From: Hyphodiscus hymeniophilus
Taxonomy: Eukaryota > Ascomycota > Leotiomycetes > Helotiales > Hyphodiscaceae
Direction of reading: 5' to 3'
Length of the DNA stretch: 64,000 bases
NCBI GenBank assembly: GCA_016508695.1
Contig: VNKQ01000004.1
Span: 310,001 to 374,000 of the forward strand
Positions 35,587 to 45,306 of the stretch are shown one piece after another. The notes under the pieces are model-generated. The model searched no databases, had not been told where the DNA came from, and saw only the letters and a program-made list of their open reading frames with translations. Position 1 is the first letter of the stretch. Each line of letters opens with the position of its first letter. Both the position numbers and the translations under genes were made by a program.

Positions 35587-36140
35587 GAAAGTACTTTGTG
35601 GCATCAAGAAACTTGATGAATTATCGGAGATTGCTTGGACGGCACGGTTGCGATGTGCTCGATAGGAAAGCCTACTCTCCGTGTGGGAGTGTACCGCCTT
35701 TTTATGTTTCCAACCGATGCTGATGCCTGTCAGGTTGAACGAAACTATGCTACAAATTGCCAGCTATTCCTTCATCCCATAGTCATGATGTTCCGTGGCT
35801 TGATTTTGTTGACCTTTCGAAGCTTCGTTGATACATACCCGCTGGCAAGGAGTCAGGGGATTTCGGAGCCCCATTTTTTTGATTTGTGCAGTTGTCAATA
35901 CTCGAGTGCTAGAAAGCCTCAGACGGCCCCGCCAAGTACGGCTTGAACAATACACCCTTACGACATGGATATTAGCCTCATTGTATTGGCTAATTGCGTT
36001 ATGAACGTTCGGTAAGGTAGGAAGCTTTTCTATTCTTAAGCGAGCATCTGTCTTGCTTTCTTCCGGTCGGCTGTCTTCCTCTTCACAACAACCATCTCAC
36101 AATACAAGACACCATCTCAACAACATCGCTCAACCATCAG
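35587..36140. other. Intergenic region, no gene seen
   Basis: The first 80 bases read as a Leu/Glu/Lys-rich peptide in a frame shifted relative to the upstream gene, possibly a lost C-terminus. The rest probably contains the promoter of the secreted-protein gene. Confidence 0.4.
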
Positions 36141-37096
36141 ATGTCTTCACTCAATATGTTGTCGATATTGCTGGGTTCTATCCTTGTTGTCCTCTCCATG
36201 GCAGCACCAGCACCCTCCGCCCTTTTCCCATACTGCAACCACGACAACTGCCTCCGTCAGTTCATTCACAGCACCTCTCCTGTCTCTGAATTCTGTTCTA
36301 CATACACCACTGCATCTTCTGGTGCCCTCCCAACCTTTGTCTCGAAATGTGCAGGTGAGGTAGAAAAAGTCTCTTCGGCCTGCTCTTGCATTATGGCAGC
36401 AAAGCCAACATCCAGCTCTGGTCCTTCAATCACGACTATTTCAACGACTAGCGTGCCTGTGAGCCCAAAAACTGCTTGTATCAAGCGCACAACAAACCCA
36501 AACAGCCTCCAGGTCTCTACCGCTACAACACCAATATTCAGCTCAAAGGCACAGAGTACGCTCGATGATTGCACAACTTCTGAAGGGTCTCCCACTTCCC
36601 TTGTACGAAATACAACAACAACTTCGTCTTCAGCTGCTATCCATTCAAAGTCGGGTACGCCCAATCAAATTGGAGTTCCTGGTACGTCATAGCCTTTCTC
36701 GTCTTTCAACACACGCCGCTCAGTTCTTTCATCACTCCTCACACAAAAGCAGCACACTGCTGACACAAACCCAAGACTGTAATTTTGAAGGCCTGCCTTC
36801 GACACTGATTGTCGCACATTGGATCACCTCGCTCTATGCGCCTAATCAACTGGCCTGCCAAAATGCTTGTGAAGCCATTGTGGACTCCACCAACAACGAA
36901 TCGAGCACGCCCGGCTCATGCTTGAGCTATTCTTTCAGTTTCCCTGCCAACCTGTCGTTCAAGAACTGTCAGTTATTTAGCGTCCCGTTCAAGTAAGTCG
37001 ATATCCGAGAGTGTGAGTCTGCAATCCCAAAATCTTAGGTGGCTTGACTCTTTGGGCATGCCGGGGAAGTACTACAGTCTTGAGACACCGGCCTAA
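36141..37096 (+). CDS. Secreted Cys- and Ser/Thr-rich protein with apple-like C-terminal domain
   Basis: Exons 36141-36681, 36776-36992 and 37039-37096, giving 271 residues. A signal peptide is clear: MLSILLGSILVVLSMAAPAPSA within the first 28 residues (hydrophobic core, Ala/Pro cleavage region). A cysteine module follows (NHDNCLRQFIHS, FCSTYT, SKCAG, SACSCI), typical of the N-terminal domain of many fungal wall or secreted proteins. A Ser/Thr-rich linker is likely O-glycosylated. The C-terminal module (DCNFEGLPS, LACQNACEA, GSCLSYSF, KNCQLF) has the spacing of apple/PAN-like adhesion domains. The stop at 36994 is avoided by a third exon behind a strong GTAAGT donor, adding KWLDSLGMPGKYYS. 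No GPI or transmembrane signal is seen. Confidence 0.7.
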
Positions 37097-38788
37097 GACC
37101 ATGTTATCTATTTAGTTTGCAATGCTGATATGAGATTTTGATCAGTGGAGAGGAAGGTGGAATTAACTTAGTGATTAAGGATCTAGTGAGTAATTTATGG
37201 TACAGCAATCGCTACCCAGCGGATGGAAGTGGGTTTTGCTACAGTTGAGCCGCCACTTCAGAGCTTTGGAGACGCGCTCTGACGTTGCTGGGATGGGGTG
37301 ATGAGGTTTACAATCAGTATTCAATATCTCAGAGCAATTAGAATCTGGAAATAAAATCAAACGCGATGACCTTTGATCATAAAATTTTAAGTGACGCCTA
37401 CGAAGCTCTCCAGATCCCATATGCATTCAGTTTTCTGGTGAGGATGTACCGTTCTGGAGGATACTTTGGACGGTGATGTGTAAACTCCGTCGAAATGCCT
37501 CGCTCGGCCTCATACCCATCAGCCTCTTGGCCCCAGTACTCCTGCCCCCACAGATGAATGGTTTGTGCCTCAACGCTCCGCGCCGACAATCAAAACCAAT
37601 TGGTCTCGATTTATATCTGCTTACGAGTTCAGCAAGTGTTCCGAAGCCTTGCAATGTCGCATTACATCTGCCGCAGCACCCACTCCCTTTCTCATGAGGT
37701 CGGCACCAGCCCACATTCTCATGTTACGTGATACTCATACAAAATCTATCTCCCGTGCCCGTATATCTCTCGCCCGAAGGAAGCAAAGCTTCACAGGCTA
37801 ATCACTCGGTTAAGTCTCCAGCCATATGATCAGTGGATGCACATTCGTGATCTGTATATGCATATCCAACGCAAAGTTCTGTGTTTGGCATGTTCCGCAA
37901 TATCTTCACCTTTCCAGATATTTCGAGAGTATAGAACAGTCCAGCCATACTGCTAAAGCTTCCCAATCTTGCCTCTTCATGTAATTTCGCTTCCCCGAAT
38001 AACAAAACGGTACGTTAAGATTCTGTCGAGTATATATCACGTGATATCAAATAAATCTGCCGTTCTTGAAGTCCATTATCACAACGCCCGGTTTGCTGAG
38101 GAAAGGAGGGAATAGAAAAACAAGGTCGTTGACTCATTAATCACTGAGGTGGCCAATAACTGTTTCATATCAACCTTCGGAGAAGTGCCTGATCTATGTC
38201 GGAGCTCGAACTTCGAAGAGAACCGATGGATCATTATGCGTTGTCCCGACAACTGTGCACCTTTGATAGGAGAGAAAGGCCAGGTGTTGGCGTCTGGTGG
38301 CGTCGATCCCATTGTCCAACAGTGCCTAAATACGGGAGATGGGCCATGAATTGAGTGACCCTTGTACAGTACATCGCACTTGTGCACTATCTCATGAGCC
38401 CTTGAGATGATGCAAAGCCATACATGGCACCCATCAGCAAGTGAAATGTAACCGTACATAGCTTCTAATTCAACCAGAAGGACCAGATTTGTAAAACGTT
38501 ATCTGTGATGTCCTTCTCCGCTGGGAACACGTCGAACTACGTGACGACAAATCCACCAACTCGCAGCGGATAAACCGTCGGCCCGCTCGAAGTTCCCTCC
38601 CCCCACATCACCAAATTGCTGTCTCAATCAGCACGAACCCTCCACCGACAATGAACTGATTTTCTGCACATAATCCACTTGCGCTGCAGCTGTCCGTTCA
38701 GGGTGTTAAAGGCAAGAGCTTCCCACTTTAAGTTTCCATTCCTTCTCCTGCTCTTTGCTCTTCTCTCCCAGCACTCAAGCTTGTACGG
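37097..38788. other. 1.7-kb intergenic region with a CACGTG palindrome
   Basis: No convincing gene. A minus-strand two-exon possibility at about 37725-37398 (strong GTAAGC donor, weak GGAG acceptor, about 90 residues) is too weak to call. The region includes the palindrome at 38034-38047 and the promoter of the coiled-coil gene. Confidence 0.45.
38034..38047. promoter_or_regulatory. 14-bp perfect palindrome with CACGTG core
   Basis: ATATCACGTGATAT is a perfect inverted repeat, 742 bases upstream of the coiled-coil gene. It shares the core TATCACGTGATA with 1357-1368. A bHLH-factor site is the likely interpretation; nothing shows which gene it serves. Confidence 0.4.
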
Positions 38789-40939
38789 ATGTCTTCCGTG
38801 CTACAATACTTTTCCCACATCTTTACAATGCCTCCAGGATTCTTCCAGCGAATGGGCTGGAGATTGGCCGCTGCCCCAGTACCGCAAAGCGAACCTACGA
38901 GACCTACTGAAGAGGAGCTGAAGCAGGATCAAGAGCTCGTCGAGAAGGCTATTTCTGAAGCTGTTACCGCCGCCCTCAACAACGATGCCTTCACCAAGTC
39001 TGTTGCTGTTCACCTTGCTACTCAACTGCAACCCGCTCTCAAAACTGCACTCGACATCTCTGCTGTCGAAGAGAACCTCTCCAAACGCCTCGATGAAATC
39101 CAGACTGCTACTACCGCTCGCCTCTCCGACCTGTCCACCGACCTGAACAGCTACAAATCGACCAATAAGTCAACTGCTCTAGAGGAAGCTGTAGCCCAGA
39201 TCAATGCATCACTCGCAGGACTGGGAAAAGACGTGACGGCTATCCAGGAGCAGATTGCTCAACAAGACACCACAACTCTCTCGGCACACACAAAGAGGCT
39301 GGATGGCATCGCTACGGATGTCAAGACGCTGCAAGAAAAAGGTCCAGCTCCAGTTGGTTTGGCACTCTCGAATCTGTCTACCAAGTTGAGCGACCTTGCT
39401 GCCGAACTAAAGACCGTCCAAGAACAAATTACTTCCCCCGACACTTCCCTGCTCTCCTCCCACACTACGAAGCTCGATGCCATCGCCGCTGACCTTGTCG
39501 CTGTCAAGGAGAATACCGAGACTGCCACCACCTTGAAGACAATCACATCCAATCTGGCTGCTCTGAAGACTAACGTCGAATCTGCTGGAACGTCAAGCTC
39601 TTCCGGTCTGACTGAAGTTACCTCACAGCTCGCTTCCATCAAGTCCGCTATCGATGCTCAAGACACTATTCTTTCTGAGATTAAAGCCGCAGACTCAAGC
39701 TCCGACATCCTGGCTGGTATTAAGTCCTCAAACGAATCTCATGCCAACCACACAACCGCTCTCTCCACAATCGCATCAAAGGACAATTCTGCCGACATCG
39801 CTGAATTGAAATCTCAAGTCGCCACTCTCAGCAATACCATCTCAGACATCAAGAGCACAGATGCGAGCCCCGAAATTCTCGCCGCCGTCAAATCTTCCAA
39901 CGAGTCCCATGCCGCACATGCCAGCACCCTTGCTGAGATCAAGACCGCTACTAGCTCTCCCGCTCCTGTCGCCGAGAAGCTTGATATCTCTGCCCTCGAA
40001 AATGATGTAAAGACAATTATCTCAAGTATCGAATCCCAGAATGCTACTTTGTCGGAAATCAAGGCCGTCACCGGTACTCCTGCTGCCATTGCAGAGAAGA
40101 CTGATTTAAGTGGTCTCGAGGGAGATGTCAAGACAATTATCTCCAGCATTGAATCCCAGAATGCTACTTTGTCTGAAATCAAGACAGTCGCCAGCACTCC
40201 TACCGCTGTTGCGGAGAAGACTGATTTAAGTGGTCTCGAGGGAGACGTCAAAAAACTGATCAGCAACTTGGATTCGCAAACCACAACCTTGTCCGAGATC
40301 AAGAAATCCTCTTCCGGACCCGAAATCCTCGCTGCGATCAGTGCGCAAGATGCAGTTCTCGCAGAGTTGAAAAATGCCAAGTCGCCCGAAGTCCTTGCCG
40401 CTATCGAAGCTATGAAAACTGATGTCACAGCCTCCAAGGCAGGTGTTACCGAGACGAACGAGCAAGTCAAGATTCTTGTCGATGCTCTTCCCAAGCTCGA
40501 AAACGAGATGGTATTAGCCGAGGTTAAGGCAGTCAAGACTGCGGTTGAGGGTATCCACATCCCCAATTTCGATAACTCCGATGTCATCAGTGAGGTGAAG
40601 GCGGTCCATACTCTTGTCAGCGAAACGAAGGATACGCAGATCTTAGCTGAGGTCAATGCAGTCAAGACTGCTGTTGAGAATATCCAGATCCCCAATTTCG
40701 ATAACTCCGATGTCATCAGTGAGGTGAAGGCGGTCCATAAACTTGTCAGCGAAACGAAGGACACGCAGATCTTGGCTGAGGTCAAGGAGCTCAAGGTGCT
40801 TGTTGAGAAAACCACGGCTACTAAGGTTGGTCAGGTCGGTGAGAATGATAAGGGCGTCAAAATCGAAAAACCAGCCGAGAACGGAAGCAATGGTATTGAG
40901 GACGACGTCGAGAAGATTGAGAAGAAAGTCGAGGCTTGA
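38789..40939 (+). CDS. Repeat-rich coiled-coil protein of unknown function
   Basis: Single open frame of 716 residues from ATG 38789; a second ATG at 38828 would remove 13 residues. After a short hydrophobic start the protein is almost entirely helix-prone Ala/Ser/Thr/Glu/Lys-rich sequence with heptad-like spacing. It is built from diverged modules of the type SxLSEIKxxxSSPEILAAIKSSNESH and SGLEGDVKTIISSIESQNATLSEI. Three copies of a 40-residue unit (120 bp) and two to three copies of a 43-residue unit (129 bp) are nearly identical and in frame. There is no signal peptide, catalytic motif or known domain I recognise. A structural, filament-like or scaffolding role is possible but is inference. 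A 333-codon antisense frame is a by-product of codon bias. Confidence 0.75.
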   Translation: MSSVLQYFSHIFTMPPGFFQRMGWRLAAAPVPQSEPTRPTEEELKQDQELVEKAISEAVTAALNNDAFTKSVAVHLATQLQPALKTALDISAVEENLSKRLDEIQTATTARLSDLSTDLNSYKSTNKSTALEEAVAQINASLAGLGKDVTAIQEQIAQQDTTTLSAHTKRLDGIATDVKTLQEKGPAPVGLALSNLSTKLSDLAAELKTVQEQITSPDTSLLSSHTTKLDAIAADLVAVKENTETATTLKTITSNLAALKTNVESAGTSSSSGLTEVTSQLASIKSAIDAQDTILSEIKAADSSSDILAGIKSSNESHANHTTALSTIASKDNSADIAELKSQVATLSNTISDIKSTDASPEILAAVKSSNESHAAHASTLAEIKTATSSPAPVAEKLDISALENDVKTIISSIESQNATLSEIKAVTGTPAAIAEKTDLSGLEGDVKTIISSIESQNATLSEIKTVASTPTAVAEKTDLSGLEGDVKKLISNLDSQTTTLSEIKKSSSGPEILAAISAQDAVLAELKNAKSPEVLAAIEAMKTDVTASKAGVTETNEQVKILVDALPKLENEMVLAEVKAVKTAVEGIHIPNFDNSDVISEVKAVHTLVSETKDTQILAEVNAVKTAVENIQIPNFDNSDVISEVKAVHKLVSETKDTQILAEVKELKVLVEKTTATKVGQVGENDKGVKIEKPAENGSNGIEDDVEKIEKKVEA
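39971..40260 (+). repeat. In-frame tandem repeat, 120-bp period
   Basis: Copies begin at about 39971, 40091 and 40211; each encodes AEKxDLSGLEGDVKTIISSI-type sequence. The second and third are nearly identical for about 50 bases, the first more diverged. The period is a multiple of three, so coding frame is kept. Confidence 0.85.
40514..40805 (+). repeat. In-frame tandem repeat, 129-bp period
   Basis: Units start at 40514, 40643 and (partial) 40772. The segment CCCCAATTTCGATAACTCCG recurs exactly 129 bases apart (40561 and 40690), with long identical flanks. It encodes IPNFDNSDVISEVKAVH twice. Near-identity indicates recent duplication or gene conversion. Confidence 0.85.
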
Positions 40940-41409
40940 GCGAGATGTTAACCATGACTGCGGAGCGGCGTGTATGACGGGGACGGAAATGAAATAAACA
41001 GAGGATGGATGACTGTGGTTGAACAATGATGCTATTCTTGTGTATTTCAACGATGGATGCGACGTTTTATACCCTTTGATTTGCTGGCATTGCTAGCTTA
41101 TGATTGACGGCTGTTGCACTGGCTGAATTTTGACTTTGTATAGGAGCTGAAAAGCAGTAATTGAAGTTTCCCCAAATGCCTGTTTGCTAGACTGCTCCTA
41201 CCTCAGTATAGTTCGCTCTCGTTTAATCACTAAGTGGTGATCCTCAGCTCATGCATTTCTTTTTTCTGCATGAAAGAAAATTCTTCAATCCTACATGCGC
41301 GGCGCGCCAATTGCCTCGGATGCTTGAATTGAAGAATATGAAGCCTTACGCATTGGAAATACTCTTGTATTAATTCATTTTATACCACGGCCCAAAGCCA
41401 AGCCTCACC
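40940..41409. other. Intergenic region, no gene seen
   Basis: 3' flank of the coiled-coil gene and of the neighbouring pseudogene. Nothing else recognised. Confidence 0.5.
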
Positions 41410-42690
41410 TCACTCGAAACAACTAACCAGAGCCTTCTGGATCACTGATTTCCGTTCAAAATTCTCCCCTTCCGCATTTCCCCTCTTAATTAGCCCTGGT
41501 TCTACAACAAACTTGACCACAATTTCTTTCCTGTTCATCCGAGAATCATGTTCCTCATCGCCATCATCATCATCATCACTGTCTTCCATACGTGTGCTAT
41601 CGAATAGCATCTTCATACTTTGAGCAGTACCGTCGTGTCCAGTTGATGGAGCCATCATGGGGAATCTCACATACCAGTATGCCCTTTGGCAGCGAAGTAG
41701 CCTGGAAAGCTTCACGGCATCGCGAAATATACAAATCAGACCCCCTCCAGCTCCTCACGCTTTGTTTCTGGTGCCCATTTTCGAATAGCACCCACAGTGA
41801 TTGAGCTGAGAGATTGCAGGAAGTCTTCAAGGTCAACGCTCAAATTCTCCGTACTTGTCATTTTGGATACAAGATTCATTGTCAAAGCCCTCCAGTCGTG
41901 GAGTTCTTTAGTCGAGATGATGGGATTTCTCCCCTGTCCTGCAAAATATTGGTCGTCAGCAACCGGGATCTTGGGGGTTACGAGGGGCATATCTACCGGC
42001 GTGAAAGAAAACTGTTTCGAGCGTCCCAATACTCTTCGATGTGTTCTCTGTTAGCCAGACATCGAAGCCGGTAAAATCGTCGTAGTCTTCGTCCGGCAGA
42101 GAGCGAAAGAAATGCTGTGTTACGATCAGACCAATTCAGCCACGAATGAAGAGACGTCGCCGCCGTGGATCTTGAAGCACTTTGTCTAGGGTCTCAATAT
42201 TGGGACAGCCTGGCACAACGTGTAGGACCTCCATCTCCATGTCTTCATTCTCTGGCTGTATCCTCACGCTGTCGAGTTGTGTCCGAGGGAACATCTGTGA
42301 CCACGTCTTGATTGACCTCATGAGAGCAGCGAACTTCCCGATTAAGATATCGTCACTGGCTTGCTGGCCGATGTAGAGCTCCTTGTTATCCATCGCTCAT
42401 TGCATTTTATTCGCTGATTCTTTCACTTGAACAACGGTCTCATGTTGTTCCCCTAACGCTACCTGAAGTTGCTGAATCATCTGCTCCTGCTGGTGGAGCA
42501 GTTGTGCCTGCTCACCCAGTCTGATCTGCATGACCTCCCAGGCCGATGGCCGATCGATTTTGGGTCCTTGATGCTTTGAGTACTGATGCGAGCTCGGCAT
42601 ATCCTTTCTAATGACTTCATGGGTCCGTGGGTAGCTGCTGTGAGATGATCGGCTTTGGCTTTGATGAGAGGCGCGCGCTTTTTCCAATCG
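41410..42690 (-). pseudogene. Pseudogene of a fungal conserved hypothetical protein
   Basis: The minus strand reads as one protein broken by identifiable lesions. Frame A from about 42690 runs through a Gln-rich coiled coil (EQAQLLHQQEQMIQQLQ), hits TGA at 42399-42397, and continues in the same frame with DDILIGKFAALMRSIKTW to RRRLFIRG. There TGA at 42138-42136 replaces the tryptophan I expect, and the frame then continues with FFRSLPDEDYDDF. A clean intron (41996-41939, GTAGAT...TTGCAG) follows. The sequence resumes as GQGRNPIISTKELHDWRALT and breaks by a frameshift near 41735 before DAVKLSRLLRCQRAYWYVRFP and an acidic C-terminus. No ATG opens the frame at the left end. The family is one I recall from Leotiomycete and Eurotiomycete genomes, function unknown. 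Confidence 0.7.
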
Positions 42691-43005
42691 ATAGTAGGGG
42701 AGAAATGGCGCGACGTGCCGATCACTCTGACCGTGGGACTGGGAAACGCCAATCTCGCTTTTTCTTTCGCATACAGAGACAAACAGTCTCAGACCGTCCG
42801 AGCTAAATACGTGGATGACATGGACGCGCTCTCGGACTCAGTGGACGGACTCAGCTTAGAAAAGGTCCAGGCGAAGCCTTTGAGATTCTGTTGCGTTCTG
42901 ACGAATCTGACTTCAAATGTACCACGTAGATCTGATGACGGGAGTTTCAGGAGGAACTATTGCATTAAGCTCCAAGGTAACACAGGCTCGAGACACGGTC
43001 CTATC

Positions 43006-44839
43006 CTATCCTAGAAAGCCTGACCATATTATCATACAGCCACTGGCTAAATAATTTCTGTCAATCCCAGGTGTCTGGCAAATTTAAATGAGTAGTCAGT
43101 GATACGTGCGAAGGAGCAAGGACTGGTAGTATAGTCACCTTCGCCAATAGATCAGCCTGTCCAATGCCCATCCTCGATCCAATCCAAGCCAGGCACCTCC
43201 GCAGATACTGTCTTGTTTCTACAGGGAGGAACGGCATCTCAGAGGCAATGTAAAGTGGATGCATGAGAAGCAGGCCCCCAATTGCCCTCCCAGGTTCCGT
43301 AAACTCATTGTTTGTTGCCTGTTCATTGAGAAAATGTTGCAGATTATGCGCCAAGTGATATGGAACTGAGGCAATTATATCCTCGACATTGCAATCCGCA
43401 GTATTCAATTGATCGTCACAGCTGTCGTTGTCCAAGAGGGTTTCCGATAAGTTGACAATCAGGGCAATGAGGAGCAGCCGAGCAGCGCGGATGATGTTCC
43501 AAACACCAGCGACGTACAGGTCGAAATAGGTGTCAACTCTCCCGGGCCAAAAGCCTACTGGGATTTCGGTTCCACACTGGCGGGAACTGACTTGACCTGC
43601 TACACTCGGCTTGAAAATGGCAATTCGAGAGTTTTTCCAACGATCAAATCGTCGACTTAGAGCAATGCTTTCGGTTTTCAACGCCCGAAGATGATCTGGG
43701 TCAAATTGATCGACTGACTTCCTCCAAAGGAAATCAAGGCACAGCAGTAAATCATCTAAGCTTTCATCTGGGTCACTCAAAGCAGGAACAGAAAATGCAC
43801 CAGAAACCTAAATATAAGATCAGTACGACGAAGGGCTTCTGGGAAATTAAGCTTTGCTGACATGATACTTCTGAGTTGTGTCCGCCACCTGAGTGGATCG
43901 AACCGTGCCCAAGAGATCCAAGGGCAAGTGTCCGATTTTCAGGAGTGCAGCTAGTCCTTTCGCGTGAGCATCATGATTGCCATGATCCGTGTCACTTGTC
44001 ATTATCATCTGTGCCAGTCAGTGTTTGATCTACAACAGACCTATGGGTTTTGAATGTTGACAGCAGTACCTGATAGATTCCTAGCAGCATAGCAATCAAT
44101 CTCGACTCGGCAGCCTTTGCCGGACAGGCATTTTCTATGGCTCTAGCTAAAGATCCAAGGAGTTCTTGGTACAGAGTCTCAGCCTGGTCTATAAGTCTAG
44201 GTCTGTGTAAACGCTTGCCACCACTCGAAAATGCGACGGCCTGGCAAGCTTTTGCCAAGTCAGACCTCGGCCCTAGACTATGAGCCGTTTTCTCCAAGCT
44301 GGAGAGATATCCCCGCGAGACGTTTGAGTTAACAGGAGTGAAGCAATATTCGTAGAAAAATGCCAACAAAGCAAAGTGATAGCTCCCTGACTGCGTGGTC
44401 TCCGGCGGAAGAGCTTCCGTAGGGAGAATGTCGGTACCCGGAATGGGGACACGGGCCGGAAGAGTACACTTTCGTGCAGCAGACTTGAACGATGGTAGCT
44501 GTTTCGTATCGGGGACCATATAAAGTCGAAATGCGGATAAAGCACTATCCTCGTAGCCTCCACAACAACGGCCCGCTCTGATGCATCTCATACACGACTG
44601 ATTTAGAGCTGTCAGTCTAACCAAAATTTGAAGAAATTGCAGGTCTAAACTCGATCTGATTTCGCACAGTGAAGTAAATTTGAGCGTACCGGGCGAGTCC
44701 CATCACACTATCATTCCATGTGATGTCAGTCGACGTTCAGAGTCCAACCAAAGCCGATAGGCTATGAGAGAATAAGACACACCTTCTTCCGTCGCACCTT
44801 GCATGAGTTGCAACCTCGAGAAGGGCCTTGGTAGACCAT
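43006..44839 (-). CDS. Zn2Cys6 transcription factor (Fungal_trans_2 type)
   Basis: Six exons: 44839-44783, 44707-44690, 44597-44070, 44008-43862, 43807-43139 and 43074-43006, all phase 0, giving 495 residues. The N-terminal zinc cluster is spread over three exons: GCNSCKVRRKK, then CDGTRP on an 18-nt microexon, then SCMRCIRAGRCC. All six cysteines have Gal4-type spacing. The rest is the helical regulatory domain typical of the Fungal_trans_2 (DUF3468) group, with HDAHAKGLAALL and a C-terminal GCMIIWSGFLG resembling the family ending. A nuclear activator or repressor is expected; targets are unknown. Its 3' end lies 316 bases from the left-end of the pseudogene on the same strand. Confidence 0.85.
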
Positions 44840-45306
44840 GGCAGCTTTGACTTCAGAACAACCAGTCACTTCGTTCCCCAAAAGAGTCACTCCTGGTGTC
44901 CATATCTCGGCTTCGAGGACACGATTCGATTTGTCCTGAAGTTGACTTGTTGTATCGCAAGCAGAGACTAATCCTCAGAGGAGCATTAGAATAGTGATAT
45001 TGATCACCTGTTGATAATCCTCTCAGACAGGATTAAGTAATATTTTTCCTTGGTGGACGAGCGGAACGCTAGCCGGATATGGCCCATGGCCGGAATTTGC
45101 CACGCCATTGGAATGCAGCTTCTCAAACCAAATAGCCACAATATCATATTCTGAAATTTTTCCAAACATATATTTATGTCACGATGATTGGAACGGCATG
45201 CCTTGGCTTCCTCGCCTCTCGGCCTGCCCGCTTTCATCTCGCTTCCTACGAATGACACTACAAGGGTATCGTGGAGAAAATAACAACCTCTTTCCTCAAT
45301 CCATGA
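44840..45306. other. Intergenic region, no gene seen
   Basis: Promoter side of the zinc-cluster regulator and 3' flank of the lipase gene. No coding sequence. Confidence 0.5.

Noticed and set aside
37398..37725. Two-exon minus-strand gene of about 90 residues
   Set aside because: A strong donor, but the acceptor is a weak GGAG and the product matches no family; not enough support.
39814..40815. 333-codon antisense frame
   Set aside because: Lies opposite the coiled-coil gene and has biased Ser/Val/Thr composition; a by-product of the repeat codon usage.
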